A DNA stretch of 64,000 bases from a bacterium (GCA_004560375.1 SFVC01000005.1:1-64000); one strand, 5' to 3'; counted from the stretch's first letter, positions 44,772 through 52,885 are shown. Program-made: numbers and translations. Notes: generated by a model from the letters alone, not told the origin.

Positions 44772-44800
44772 TTGTCTTTACCAGTTCATTCCGGTATAAT
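44772..44800 (+). promoter_or_regulatory. yajC promoter
   Basis: TTGTCT and TATAAT are 17 bp apart. A 6-bp hairpin (44824-44829 with 44836-44841) lies in the leader, followed by AGGAGGA. Confidence 0.82.
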
Positions 44801-44866
44801 AACTCTAATGCCGTGAGACAGAAGGGCCGGCAGAACGGCCCGTATTTTGACATAGGAGGAAATCGT

Positions 44867-45223
44867 ATGCTTAGAATTGCAGCAACCGCCGCCGGCGGCC
44901 TTGGGGGGATGCTTCCCTCGCTCCTGATGATCGCGGTGATGATCGGCGTCATGTACTTCCTGCTCATCCGCCCGGAGAACAAGAAGAAAAAGGCCGCCGA
45001 GGAGATGCGAAGCAGCCTGAAGGTGGGGGACGAGATCACCACCATCGGCGGGATTGTGGGCACCGTGTGCGCGGTGAAGGACAAGACCGTGGTGCTGGAG
45101 ACCGGCGCGGATCGGGTTCGGGTGGAGTTCACCAAGTGGGCCATCTCCAGCAAGGGCACCCAGAGCACCGAGGAGCCCGTGGTGGAAAAGGCGGAGAAGA
45201 AGGACAAAAAAGAGGACAAGTGA
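44867..45223 (+). CDS. yajC: Preprotein translocase subunit YajC
   Basis: YajC associates with the SecDF-YidC complex. The 118-residue protein has one N-terminal membrane segment (about 14-32) ending in YFLLIRPENKKKK, then a DUF/SH3-like region with VGDEITTIGGIVG, and a Lys/Glu-rich tail. AGGAGGA precedes ATG 44867. secD and secF are not adjacent. Confidence 0.93.
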   Translation: MLRIAATAAGGLGGMLPSLLMIAVMIGVMYFLLIRPENKKKKAAEEMRSSLKVGDEITTIGGIVGTVCAVKDKTVVLETGADRVRVEFTKWAISSKGTQSTEEPVVEKAEKKDKKEDK

Positions 45224-45233
45224 CCGGCATGAC

Positions 45234-45282
45234 AAGCACCCCTTTCGCATATGGTATATCACCATAGGAAAGGGGTGCTTTT
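45234..45282 (+). promoter_or_regulatory. Hairpin that terminates yajC and covers the next ribosome site
   Basis: A 13-bp perfect stem (45234-45246 with 45268-45280) has an inner ATGGT/ACCAT stem and is followed by TTTT. Its 3' arm contains AAAGGGGTG, the ribosome site of the gene starting at 45285. The structure can end yajC transcripts and hide the next start. Confidence 0.75.
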
Positions 45283-45284
45283 GT

Positions 45285-45710
45285 ATGCGGAAGGGGGAGG
45301 CCCAGGGGGTCAACGCCGCCCAGATGGTGACGGCGGTGGCGCTGGGCGGCCTGCTGGCCCTGGGGGTGGAGCTGATGGTGCTCCTGCTGGGGGCGGTGGC
45401 GGTGTCCAACGGGATCCTGAAGGAGGACGCGGCGGCCCAGGTGACGGCGGCGGCCTGCGTGCTGGGCTGCCTCATCGGCGGGCTGCTGGCCTGCTCCCGG
45501 TGGAACTCCCGGCGGCTGCTGGCCGGGCTGGCGGTGGGGGCGGTGTGCTACCTGCTCATTCTGGCGGTGAGCCTGCTGATGGGGGAGGGCTTTCAGCTCG
45601 GGCCCCAGGCGCTGGTGGAGCTGGCCGGGTGCCTGCTCGGCGGGGCGGTGGCCGGGGTGTTCGGCGGCCGGAAGAGCAAGAAGAAGCGGACGTCCGCCCG
45701 GAAGAAGTGA
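45285..45710 (+). CDS. TIGR04086 family membrane protein
   Basis: The 141-residue protein has four predicted membrane helices (about 12-38, 50-66, 77-97, 105-125) and a basic tail (GRKSKKKRTSARKK). Proteins of this family often accompany yajC in Clostridia. Function is unknown. Its ribosome site lies within the preceding hairpin, so expression may depend on RNA structure. Confidence 0.8.
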   Translation: MRKGEAQGVNAAQMVTAVALGGLLALGVELMVLLLGAVAVSNGILKEDAAAQVTAAACVLGCLIGGLLACSRWNSRRLLAGLAVGAVCYLLILAVSLLMGEGFQLGPQALVELAGCLLGGAVAGVFGGRKSKKKRTSARKK

Positions 45711-45745
45711 AAAGGCCGCGGCCCCAAAGGGGCCGCGGCCTTTGC
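45711..45745 (+). terminator. Terminator after the TIGR04086 gene
   Basis: A perfect 15-bp stem (45711-45725 with 45729-45743) has loop AAA and A/T-run ends. It works for both converging genes. Confidence 0.92.
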
Positions 45746-45770
45746 CGGTTTTGTACAGCAGGGCAGGGGA

Positions 45771-46826
45771 TCAGGGCGCTAACTCATGCTGAGGGAGGGC
45801 GTCCACGTCCACCGGGTAAGGCGCGCCGCCGTCCAGGGGGTAGGCCAGACCGCCGAACACTACCGCCTCCATCTGGGAGAGATCCTGGACGGAGCGGAAA
45901 TTGTGGGTGAAGGTCAGCGTATAGGGGCCGCCGTTGAAGCTGGTTCCGCTGCCGGGGCCCTCCACACCCGCCATCTGGCGCAGGGTGGTGACGCCGCCGT
46001 CCTTCCAGAGGAAGAATACCATAGGATAGCGCTCATGCTCCTCCGAGGTGTAGCTGACCTGGTAGGACAGGGGGGACAGCTTGATCTGCTCCACCGTCAC
46101 CGGCCCGCCGGCGCCGCTGCCCGGCCAGGCGGCGGACTGGCCCTCCGCGTTGATCTCCAGGGTGACGGTGTGGATAGGCTCCACCGGGAGGGTCAACTCC
46201 AGTTCCTCCTCCATGAGGTTGAGGCGGACGCAGACGCGGTCGGCGGCGCCCTCCTTGACCGTGGCCACCACGTTCATCTGGCGGGTGCGGCTGGCGGCGT
46301 CATAGGCCCCATACTCGTACCTGGCGCCGCTTGAGATGGCGGCACCGGAGGGCTGAAGCATCTCCACCGTCAGGGGGATGGGGCCGTCGTCCGGCGGGAA
46401 CGCCTCGTCGCTGAGCTGGGCCGCAGCCTGGGGAGTCTTGCCCTGGATGAGCACTGTGAGATAGACGGAGCTCCCGTCGGCTATGGAGGTGGTGACGGTG
46501 AGGGTATAGTTGTCGTCGCTCACCGAGACGGGCTGGGGATTGACCAGGCCCTCCGAGCCGGGGGCGTTCTCCCCCCGGTTGAAAAACGCCCGCAGGACGT
46601 TGTGCTCCGGCAGAAGCACTCCCGCAGCCAAAGCGGTGCCGGTGAGCAGGAGCAGGGCGGCGGCGCAGACAGCCGCCAGCCGCACCGCCCGCCAGGGGTG
46701 GAGGGTGCGGGCCTTTTGATCCAGGGCGGCGTCCACCCGGCGGCGGACGGCCTTCCGGTCGGGCTGGGGGCAGGGCCCGCCCTCCGGCGAGACCTCGTCC
46801 CACAGGGATTGCAGACGGGTTTTCAC
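45771..46826 (-). CDS. Anti-sigma-factor-like membrane protein (DUF4179-like)
   Basis: The 351-residue protein has a short cytoplasmic N-terminus, one membrane segment at about 46-68 (AVRLAAVCAAALLLLTGTAL), and a long extracytoplasmic beta-rich domain with the NYTLTVTTSIADGSSVYLTVLI stretch (NYTLTVTTSI and VYLTVLIQG) seen in DUF4179 proteins. The GTG start overlaps the stop of the upstream sigma gene (GTGA), the usual sigma/anti-sigma arrangement. It probably senses an envelope signal. Its signal is unknown. Confidence 0.75.
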   Translation of the reverse strand: MKTRLQSLWDEVSPEGGPCPQPDRKAVRRRVDAALDQKARTLHPWRAVRLAAVCAAALLLLTGTALAAGVLLPEHNVLRAFFNRGENAPGSEGLVNPQPVSVSDDNYTLTVTTSIADGSSVYLTVLIQGKTPQAAAQLSDEAFPPDDGPIPLTVEMLQPSGAAISSGARYEYGAYDAASRTRQMNVVATVKEGAADRVCVRLNLMEEELELTLPVEPIHTVTLEINAEGQSAAWPGSGAGGPVTVEQIKLSPLSYQVSYTSEEHERYPMVFFLWKDGGVTTLRQMAGVEGPGSGTSFNGGPYTLTFTHNFRSVQDLSQMEAVVFGGLAYPLDGGAPYPVDVDALPQHELAP

Positions 46827-47366
46827 GGTGTTTCCACTCCTTCCTGAAGGGCGGCCTTCAGGGCCTTTCGGCCCCGGAACAGCCGCTGCTTGGCGGCGGT
46901 CTGGCTCAGGCCCAGCTCCGCTGCGATGGTTTTCAGCTTGTCGCCCTCGTAGTAGTAGCGCAGGAACAGGGTGCGATCGGGCTCACCCAGGCCGTCCACC
47001 GCTGCCCAGAGGCGGGCGGACTGTTCCCGGCGCTGGGCCAGCTCCTCCGGGCCGGGGGCGGGATCCGGGGCGTTGTCCGGGATGGGGGCGGTGGGGCGGG
47101 ATCGGCGGAGCCAGTCGGTGGCCTTGTTCCGGGCCACCGCCGCCAGCCAGGGGCGCAGGCCCTGCTCCGGATCCAGCCCCGGGGCGTTGGCCCACAGGGC
47201 CACGAACACGTCGGCGCACAGCTCCTCCACGTCCTCCTGGCAGGCGCGGCCCGCCAGAGCCCGGAGGATAACCGCGCTGACGTAGGGGGGTGAACCGCTT
47301 CACCGCCGTGTCCAGGGCGCTTCTGCTGCCCCTGTTCAGTTTTTTGACCAGCGCGCGCTCGTCCAT
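46823..47366 (-). pseudogene. ECF-type sigma-70 family factor, frameshifted
   Basis: The N-terminal part from ATG 47366 (MDERALVKKLNRGSRSALDTAVKRFTP) is in one frame. The rest (YVSAVILRALAGRACQEDVEELCADVFVALW and region 4, TIAAELGLSQTAAKQRLFRGRKAL) is in another. The break coincides with a run of six G (plus strand 47285-47290); five would restore FTPYVSAV and a full factor of about 180 residues. GGAGG precedes the ATG. It may be a sequencing error, a real mutation or slippage-controlled expression. Confidence 0.8.
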
Positions 47367-47407
47367 GGGCGTACCTCCAAAGCTCTGTGAGGTGGGTTCC
47401 ATTAGTA

Positions 47408-47434
47408 TATACGAAAAGGAGGGGGCACGGTTAC
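47408..47434 (-). promoter_or_regulatory. Possible ECF-type autoregulatory promoter
   Basis: On the minus strand GTAACC is followed by CGTATA, giving the AAC-N16-CGT arrangement common in ECF-dependent promoters. It is about 42 bp upstream of the sigma gene's start. Confidence 0.5.
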
Positions 47435-47531
47435 GGAAGAAGGCGCTCTTTTCAAAACGTTTTGTGGAAAAGATTAAAAAGGAGCGGCGGGCGCCCGGGA
47501 GCCGGGGGCAAAACCCGGGGGAATTTGACCG

Positions 47532-47560
47532 TTGACAAACAGACGGGGATATGCTATGAT
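47532..47560 (+). promoter_or_regulatory. tRNA-Ser promoter
   Basis: A perfect TTGACA and TATGAT are 17 bp apart and about 30 bp ahead of the first tRNA. A 12-bp palindrome CAAAACGTTTTG lies upstream at 47453-47464. Confidence 0.88.
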
Positions 47561-47590
47561 ACTACTTGCGTTTGGACGGTTTTCCGATAG

Positions 47591-47677
47591 GGAGAGATGT
47601 CCGAGTGGTTTAAGGAGCCGGTCTTGAAAACCGGTGACCCGCAAGGGCCGTGGGTTCGAATCCCACTCTCTCCGCCA
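47591..47677 (+). tRNA. tRNA-Ser (anticodon TGA)
   Basis: The 87-nt type II tRNA has acceptor GGAGAGA paired with TCTCTCC, anticodon loop CTTGAAA (anticodon TGA), a long variable arm, T-loop GGTTCGAATCCC and an encoded CCA end. Confidence 0.95.
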
Positions 47678-47712
47678 GATTACAATTTCATCATGTTTGA
47701 TGTTTTCGACAC

Positions 47713-47803
47713 GCGGAAGTACCCAAGAGGTCGAAGGGGCTCCCCTGCTAAGGGAGTAGGCGGGTAAAACCGTGCGAGGGTTCAAATCCCTCCTTCCGCG
47801 CCA
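47713..47803 (+). tRNA. tRNA-Ser (anticodon GCT)
   Basis: The 91-nt type II tRNA has acceptor GCGGAAG paired with CTTCCGC, anticodon GCT in CTGCTAA, a long variable arm, T-loop GGTTCAAATCCC and encoded CCA. It lies 35 nt after the first and shares its transcript. Confidence 0.95.
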
Positions 47804-47808
47804 GCTCA

Positions 47809-47869
47809 GAAATACCCTGCACCGCTCCGTTTCCGGCTTCGCCGAAAACTGCGCTATGCAGGGTATTTC
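47809..47869. repeat. Multi-hairpin element D after the tRNAs
   Basis: A perfect 13-bp outer stem (47809-47821 with 47857-47869) encloses an inner CGGC-TTC-GCCG hairpin (47834-47844) flanked by TTT/AAA. The following sequence is pyrimidine-rich, so it may also end the tRNA transcript. Confidence 0.7.
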
Positions 47870-47873
47870 TTCT

Positions 47874-47975
47874 CTTCCCACCGCGACCCGCTGGGCTGGG
47901 CTCGCGGTGGGGGGCCGCCCTGCGGGCGGGCGGGGTTCCGGGCTGTGCCCGGAGCTCCGGTTCCTTTTGGGGAAG
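47874..47975. repeat. Cloverleaf-like multi-hairpin element C
   Basis: The outer stem CTTCCC/GGGAAG (47874-47879 with 47970-47975) encloses three arms: a 9-bp stem (47878-47886 with 47902-47910), CCGCCC-TGC-GGGCGG (47915-47929) and TCCGGGC-TGT-GCCCGGA (47937-47953). Two bases are shared between the outer stem and first arm. It has the same plan as the elements at 25756-25916. Confidence 0.65.
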
Positions 47976-48001
47976 CAACGATAGATCGGGGGGCCTGCTG
48001 T

Positions 48002-48500
48002 TCAGGGCTTCCCGATTTTTCTTTCAGCCGCAGCGGCGTGAGGGGGTGCGTGCGCTGCGTCCATGGCGTTCAAAATTACGAATACGGGTATGGCAGCTTT
48101 TCTTTTCCACAAAGCGGCGCCTTTTTCTCCGTGAAGTCCCAGCCGCCCCACCAGCAGCAGGGACAGCCCGATCCGAACCACCCAGATGCTCAACAGGTTG
48201 AGGATGCTGGGCACCAGGGTATCCTCCGCACCCCGCAAGGCCCCGGACGCCACAATGGATACGGCAAACAAGGGCTCGGCCAACAGCTCGATCCGCAGCA
48301 CCTGCGCCGCCAGCGCCCACACCTCCCCCGAAGGGGTGAGCATCCGGAATACCAACGGACAGGCCAGCCACATAGCCGCCCCCGCCAGTGCCATCAGAAC
48401 CGCACCAAAAGAGGTGGCGATGACTGCGTATCCCGGCGCCCCTCCGCTGACTGGATTCGTGCACAGTTCAGCCTCCCTTCCGGAGCAATCGCTTGTTCTT
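48002..48500 (-). pseudogene. Remnant of a MATE family efflux transporter
   Basis: Only the C-terminal part is recognisable: LACPLVFRMLTPSGEVWALAAQ, then SIVASGALRGAEDTLVPSI and a final membrane segment. This follows the MATE pattern seen in the intact gene at 60229-61563. There is no start codon with a ribosome site, the N-terminal two thirds is missing, and the open frame upstream of about 48500 has no similarity. The C-terminus also ends in an atypical tail (AAHAPPHAAAAERKIGKP). Confidence 0.65.
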
Positions 48501-48678
48501 CAGATTCGTTCTGCCAAAACAGGCTGTCCCCACTTGGCCGATCGCTCCCGCAGAAGCTGCCGCGGGGGACTGCCCCTTGTGTTGAACCGCCCCTATGCTA
48601 TCATGAAATGGAGGAAATGTCCAGAAAGGGGCGGATGCAGGAAATTTGTCGGAAATTATAAATTATCGGGGAAATAAA

Positions 48679-48707
48679 TTGACAAGTGTGGCGAAGTCGT
48701 GTAAAAT
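48679..48707 (+). promoter_or_regulatory. rex promoter
   Basis: A perfect TTGACA and TAAAAT are 17 bp apart. The remaining sequence from about 48500 to 48678 shows no gene or structure I can support. No clear Rex operator (TTGTGA-type palindrome) is visible. Confidence 0.88.
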
Positions 48708-48798
48708 GGCCTAAGTAAGTATTCTCGGCCCGATCCGACGCAAGCCCCAAGGGGGCCGCAGACCAGAGGAGACGGACCTCCAAGGGCGTGAGCTGACC

Positions 48799-49437
48799 AT
48801 GAGAAAAGAAAAGATTTCTTCCGCTGTCATCCGGCGGTTGCCGCGGTATTACCGGCATCTGGACGACCTGTACCGGGCGGGAACAGTGCGGATCTCCTCC
48901 AGCGCTCTGGCCAAGTCCATGGGGCTCACCGCCTCTCAGATCCGGCAGGATCTGTCCTGCTTCGGCGGCTTTGGGCAGCAGGGCTATGGCTACAATGTGG
49001 AGCGGCTGCGAAGCGAGGTGGCGGAGATCTTAGGGATGAACCGGGCCCACACCATCGCGGTACTGGGGGCGGGCAATCTGGGCCGCGCCCTGATTGAAAA
49101 CTTTCCCTTTGCCGCCAATGGCTTCCGCCTGGTGGCGGCCTTTGATGTGAATCCCGGGCTGGTGGGCACCCGTGTAAATGGCGTGCCCATCTGCCACATG
49201 GACACCCTGGAGGAGTTCCTGCGGGACAGTCCGGCCAGCGTGGGGGTGCTGACGGTGCCTGCCGCCGCTGCGGCGGAGTCCGCCCGGCGTCTGGCGGCCT
49301 GCGGCGTGGCCGGGATCTGGAACTTCACCAATGTGGAGCTGCCCGAGGGGGAGCTGGCCGGCGTGCGGGTGGAAAATGTCCACTTTGCCGACAGCCTGCT
49401 GACGCTGAGCTATATGATATCTGAGGAGACCATATGA
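48799..49437 (+). CDS. rex: Redox-sensing transcriptional repressor Rex
   Basis: Rex senses the NADH/NAD+ ratio and represses fermentation and respiration genes when NADH is low. The 212-residue protein has a winged helix (SALAKSMGLTASQIRQDLS), the Rossmann loop VLGAGNLGRALI and the C-terminal swapped helix (FADSLLTLSYMI). The ribosome site before ATG 48799 is weak (GGGCGTGAG). The stop overlaps the next start. Confidence 0.94.
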   Translation: MRKEKISSAVIRRLPRYYRHLDDLYRAGTVRISSSALAKSMGLTASQIRQDLSCFGGFGQQGYGYNVERLRSEVAEILGMNRAHTIAVLGAGNLGRALIENFPFAANGFRLVAAFDVNPGLVGTRVNGVPICHMDTLEEFLRDSPASVGVLTVPAAAAAESARRLAACGVAGIWNFTNVELPEGELAGVRVENVHFADSLLTLSYMISEETI

Positions 49438-50492
49438 AACAAAAGCTGCTGGCGGCGCTGCTGGCTCTGGGTCTGCTGCTGGGCTGCGCCACTGTGGGCT
49501 GGGCGGGGAGCGGGGTGGATCCGCTCATCTCGCTGAGCTACTTAACCGGAACCTGGCTGACCGATTTGAGGGCCTCCATCACCCAGTGGGTCACCCAGGA
49601 CACCCAGTCCATCTATAATGACGCCGTGGACAAGGCGGGGCAGGGCTCCGCCCCGTCGGACGGCTGGACGACGTCCAGCGGCTTTCAGGCCGGAACGGGG
49701 CAGTATGGCGCCGCCGTGCGCCTGTCCGCCGGATCCGGGCTGATCTGGACGGCAGGGAGCGGATATGTGACCTCCGGCGTGCTGGTGGACGCCACCGCCG
49801 GGGTGGAGCTGGCCCCCGGCGCGGCCCTGACTGCCGGGCACCGCTGCCTGGCGGCGGAGGAGACGGAAGTGGTGGTGGCCTCCCAGTCCGCCGGGTGGCT
49901 GACGGAGGGCCGCTGGCGGATGGGCACGGGGCAGGTTCCCCTGCCCTTCACCGACGTGGCCCTGAACGAATGGTACTATGAGGATGTGCGCTTCGTGGTG
50001 AACAACGGCCTGTTCCAAGGGGTGGGCAATGGACGCTTCAGCCCCGGCGGCACCATGGAGCGGGGGATGATGACCACGGTGCTCCACCGGCTGGCGGGGG
50101 AGCCCTCTGTGAGCGGATCTCAGGTGTTCACCGACGTGCCGGCGGGGGAGTGGTACGCCCCCGGAACCGCCTGGTGCGCCCAGAGGAAGATTGTGGAGGG
50201 CGTGGGCGGCGGACGCTTCAACCCCAAGGGGAAGGTCACCCGGGAGCAGATCGCCGTGATGCTCTACAAATACGCGGTGCAGACGGGCTATAGCGCCTGG
50301 GAGCGGGGGGATCTGTCCTCCTTCCCGGACGCCGGGAGCGTGTCCTCCTGGGCGAAGGACGCCCTGTCCTGGGCGGTGGGGACGAAGATCCTCAACGGCA
50401 GCGACGGGAAGCTGCTGCCGGGGGACAGCGCCACCCGGGCTCAGGTGGCCGCTATGCTGCACCGCTTCCAGGGTTGGCTGGACAGGCAATGA
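49434..50492 (+). CDS. Secreted S-layer homology (SLH) domain protein
   Basis: The 352-residue protein has a signal peptide (about 1-25, ending GWAGS; a cysteine at 18 gives a possible lipobox), an unassigned domain (about 30-165) and three SLH domains: FTDVALNEWYYEDVRFVVN, FTDVPAGEWYAPGTAWCAQ and FPDAGSVSSWAKDALSWAV. SLH domains anchor proteins to secondary cell wall polymer. It overlaps rex by four bases (ATGA), an unexpected partner. Confidence 0.88.
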   Translation: MKQKLLAALLALGLLLGCATVGWAGSGVDPLISLSYLTGTWLTDLRASITQWVTQDTQSIYNDAVDKAGQGSAPSDGWTTSSGFQAGTGQYGAAVRLSAGSGLIWTAGSGYVTSGVLVDATAGVELAPGAALTAGHRCLAAEETEVVVASQSAGWLTEGRWRMGTGQVPLPFTDVALNEWYYEDVRFVVNNGLFQGVGNGRFSPGGTMERGMMTTVLHRLAGEPSVSGSQVFTDVPAGEWYAPGTAWCAQRKIVEGVGGGRFNPKGKVTREQIAVMLYKYAVQTGYSAWERGDLSSFPDAGSVSSWAKDALSWAVGTKILNGSDGKLLPGDSATRAQVAAMLHRFQGWLDRQ

Positions 50493-50500
50493 GGATAACA

Positions 50501-50532
50501 AGGGGCCGGATGAAGGTTCATCCGGCCCTTTT
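50501..50532 (+). terminator. rex operon terminator
   Basis: A 12-bp stem (50503-50514 with 50517-50528) with a two-base loop is followed by TTTT. Confidence 0.88.
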
Positions 50533-50545
50533 CTGTGTCCGGGGG

Positions 50546-50574
50546 TTGAAAGAGCCGGGAAATGCTGGTATAAT
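50546..50574 (+). promoter_or_regulatory. recD2 promoter
   Basis: TTGAAA and TATAAT are 17 bp apart, about 35 bp before the start codon. Confidence 0.85.
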
Positions 50575-50609
50575 CAGTAAAACGTTTGTTTGGATTGGAG
50601 GGGGCCGCC

Positions 50610-52835
50610 ATGGAGCCGGAGGCTGGGCAAACAGGGCGCAACCGGGTGGAGGGCACGGTGACCGCCGTGCTGTTCCGCAACGAGGAGAACGGCTATACGG
50701 TGCTGAAGCTGGACAGCGGGGACAAGGGCGAGATCACGGCGGTGGGCTGTATGCCCGGGGCCGCCCCCGGCGAGGTGCTGGAGCTGGAGGGCTCCTGGGG
50801 CCGCCACCCCAGCTATGGGGAGCAGTTCAAGGCGGAGACGGTGAGCCGCCGGATGCCGGTGGGGGAGAAGGCGGTGTTCGAGTACCTGGCCTCCGGGGCG
50901 GTGAAGGGGATCCGGGCGGGGCTGGCCCGGCAGATCGTGGATCACTTCGGGGAGGAGACGCTGGAGATCATCGAGAACGACCCGGATCGCCTGTGTGAGA
51001 TCCGGGGGGTGTCCCCCAAGCGGGCCCGGGCCATCGGGGAGGACTTCCGGCAGAAGATGGGGATGCGCCGGCTGGCCCAGTTCCTGTCGGAGCACAGGCT
51101 GCCCCTGTCCGCCGCCATGCCGCTGTACCAGCGGTTCGGGGACTACGCGGTGGACGTGGTGCGGGACAACCCCTACCTGCTGGCCGACCGGGCGCTGGAG
51201 ATCCCCTTCTCCCAGGTGGACGCCCTGGCCATCGAGCTGGGGGTGGCGGGGGACGACCCCCAGCGGGTGGAGTCCGCCCTGATTTTTGAGCTGGATCACA
51301 ACGCGGACAACGGCCACGTATTTTTGCCGGAGCAGAAGCTGTTGAACGCCACCGCCGCCCTCATCGGGGTGGAGGGGGACTGCCTGGCCGCCGGGCTGGA
51401 CGTCCTCATCGAGCGGGGCGAGGTGGTGCGGGAGGACATCGCCGGGGTGACGGCCTGCTACCCGGCGGGGCTGTACGCCGCGGAGTGCTACGTGGCCATG
51501 CGCTTGGGCGAGATGTGCGGCGCAGAGATTGCGCCCCCCAAGGGGCTGGGCAGGCTCATCGACAAGATCCAGCGGGAGCAGGGGATCACCTACGCCCAGC
51601 AGCAGCGCACGGCGGTGGAGCTGGCGGCCTCCCGGCAGGTGATGCTGCTGACAGGAGGGCCGGGGACGGGCAAGACCACCTCCCTGCGGGGGGTGCTGGC
51701 CCTGTTTGACACCCTGGGGCTGGAGACGGCCCTGGCCGCCCCCACGGGCCGGGCCGCCAAACGCATGGGGGAGACCTGCGGGGCGGACGCGGTGACCATC
51801 CACCGGCTGCTGGAGACCAAGCTGGATCCCTACACCGGACAGCTGGCCTTCACCAAGAACCAGGACGACCCCCTGGAGGTGGACGCGGTCATCGTGGATG
51901 AGACGTCCATGGTGGACGTGTCCCTCATGGCGGCGCTGCTGGCGGCGCTGCGGGGGGACTGCCGGCTGGTGCTGGTGGGGGATCCGGATCAGCTGCCCTC
52001 GGTGGGGCCCGGGAACGTGCTGGATCACCTGATCCGCTCCGGGGTGGTGCCGGCGGTGGCGCTGACCGAGATCTTCCGGCAGGCCCGGGAGAGCGCCATC
52101 GTCATGAACGCCCACGGGGTGAACCGGGGGACGGCCCCCGAGCTGAAAAACAAATCGAAGGATTTCTTTTACATGGGCCGGCGGGACGCGGCCCGGACGG
52201 TGGACACCATTGTGGAGCTGTGCCAGACCCGCCTGCCCCAGAACATGGGCATACCCGCCGAGCAGATCCAGGTATTGACGCCCACCCGGAAGCGGGGGGC
52301 GGGGACGGCGGCGCTGAACCGTGCCCTCCAGGCGGCGCTGAACCCCGCCGCCGACGGCAAGGGGGAGCGGGCCTTCGGCCCCTTCATCTTCCGGGAGGGG
52401 GATCGGGTGATGCAGGTGAAGAACAACTACGACCTGTTCTGGGAGGATCCCGCCACGGGGGCCAAGGATCTGGGGGTGTTCAACGGGGACATCGGCACCA
52501 TTTTGGAGGTGGACGCCGGGGGGATCACGGTGTCCTTCGACGGGCGGCTGGTAGCCTATCCGCCGGAGCTGCTGGGGGAGCTGGAGCCCGCCTACGCCGT
52601 CACCGTCCACAAGGCCCAGGGCAGCGAGTACCGGGCGGTGATCCTGGCCCTCAGCGACGTGCCGCCCTCCCTGCTGGCCCGGGGGGTACTGTACACCGCC
52701 ATCACCCGGGCCCGGGAGCTGTTTATCCTGGTGGGCAGCGGGGAGCTGATGGCCCGGATGGTGGCCAACGACCGGCAGACCCGGCGATATTCCGCCCTGC
52801 GAACCCGGCTGCTGCGGGAGACGGGGCGGGAATAA
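50610..52835 (+). CDS. recD2: ATP-dependent RecD-like DNA helicase RecD2
   Basis: This 5'-3' superfamily 1B helicase acts in DNA repair independently of RecBC. The 741-residue protein has an N-terminal OB-like and helix-hairpin-helix region (ICEIRGVSPKRA-like near 130), Walker A GGPGTGKT near 349-356, Walker B IVDETSMVD, GDPDQLPSVGPG and the C-terminal VTVHKAQGSEY motif. ATG 50610 follows GGAGGGGG by five bases; an upstream TTG is less likely. Confidence 0.95.
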   Translation: MEPEAGQTGRNRVEGTVTAVLFRNEENGYTVLKLDSGDKGEITAVGCMPGAAPGEVLELEGSWGRHPSYGEQFKAETVSRRMPVGEKAVFEYLASGAVKGIRAGLARQIVDHFGEETLEIIENDPDRLCEIRGVSPKRARAIGEDFRQKMGMRRLAQFLSEHRLPLSAAMPLYQRFGDYAVDVVRDNPYLLADRALEIPFSQVDALAIELGVAGDDPQRVESALIFELDHNADNGHVFLPEQKLLNATAALIGVEGDCLAAGLDVLIERGEVVREDIAGVTACYPAGLYAAECYVAMRLGEMCGAEIAPPKGLGRLIDKIQREQGITYAQQQRTAVELAASRQVMLLTGGPGTGKTTSLRGVLALFDTLGLETALAAPTGRAAKRMGETCGADAVTIHRLLETKLDPYTGQLAFTKNQDDPLEVDAVIVDETSMVDVSLMAALLAALRGDCRLVLVGDPDQLPSVGPGNVLDHLIRSGVVPAVALTEIFRQARESAIVMNAHGVNRGTAPELKNKSKDFFYMGRRDAARTVDTIVELCQTRLPQNMGIPAEQIQVLTPTRKRGAGTAALNRALQAALNPAADGKGERAFGPFIFREGDRVMQVKNNYDLFWEDPATGAKDLGVFNGDIGTILEVDAGGITVSFDGRLVAYPPELLGELEPAYAVTVHKAQGSEYRAVILALSDVPPSLLARGVLYTAITRARELFILVGSGELMARMVANDRQTRRYSALRTRLLRETGRE

Positions 52836-52849
52836 TAAGAGGCTGTCGA

Positions 52850-52885
52850 AAGAGCCCCTCCGCTGTGCGGAGGGGCTCTTGTTCA
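52850..52885 (+). terminator. recD2 terminator
   Basis: A 14-bp stem (52850-52863 with 52867-52880), loop TGT, is followed by TTGTTC. The T-run is interrupted. Confidence 0.75.

Noticed and set aside
47281..47535. Rightward frames overlapping the sigma gene start
   Set aside because: No ribosome site and no protein-like pattern; overlap with the clear leftward sigma and tRNA leader region.
50574..52610. Long open frame antisense to recD2
   Set aside because: No ribosome site, atypical residue composition, fully overlapped by a clear RecD2 gene.
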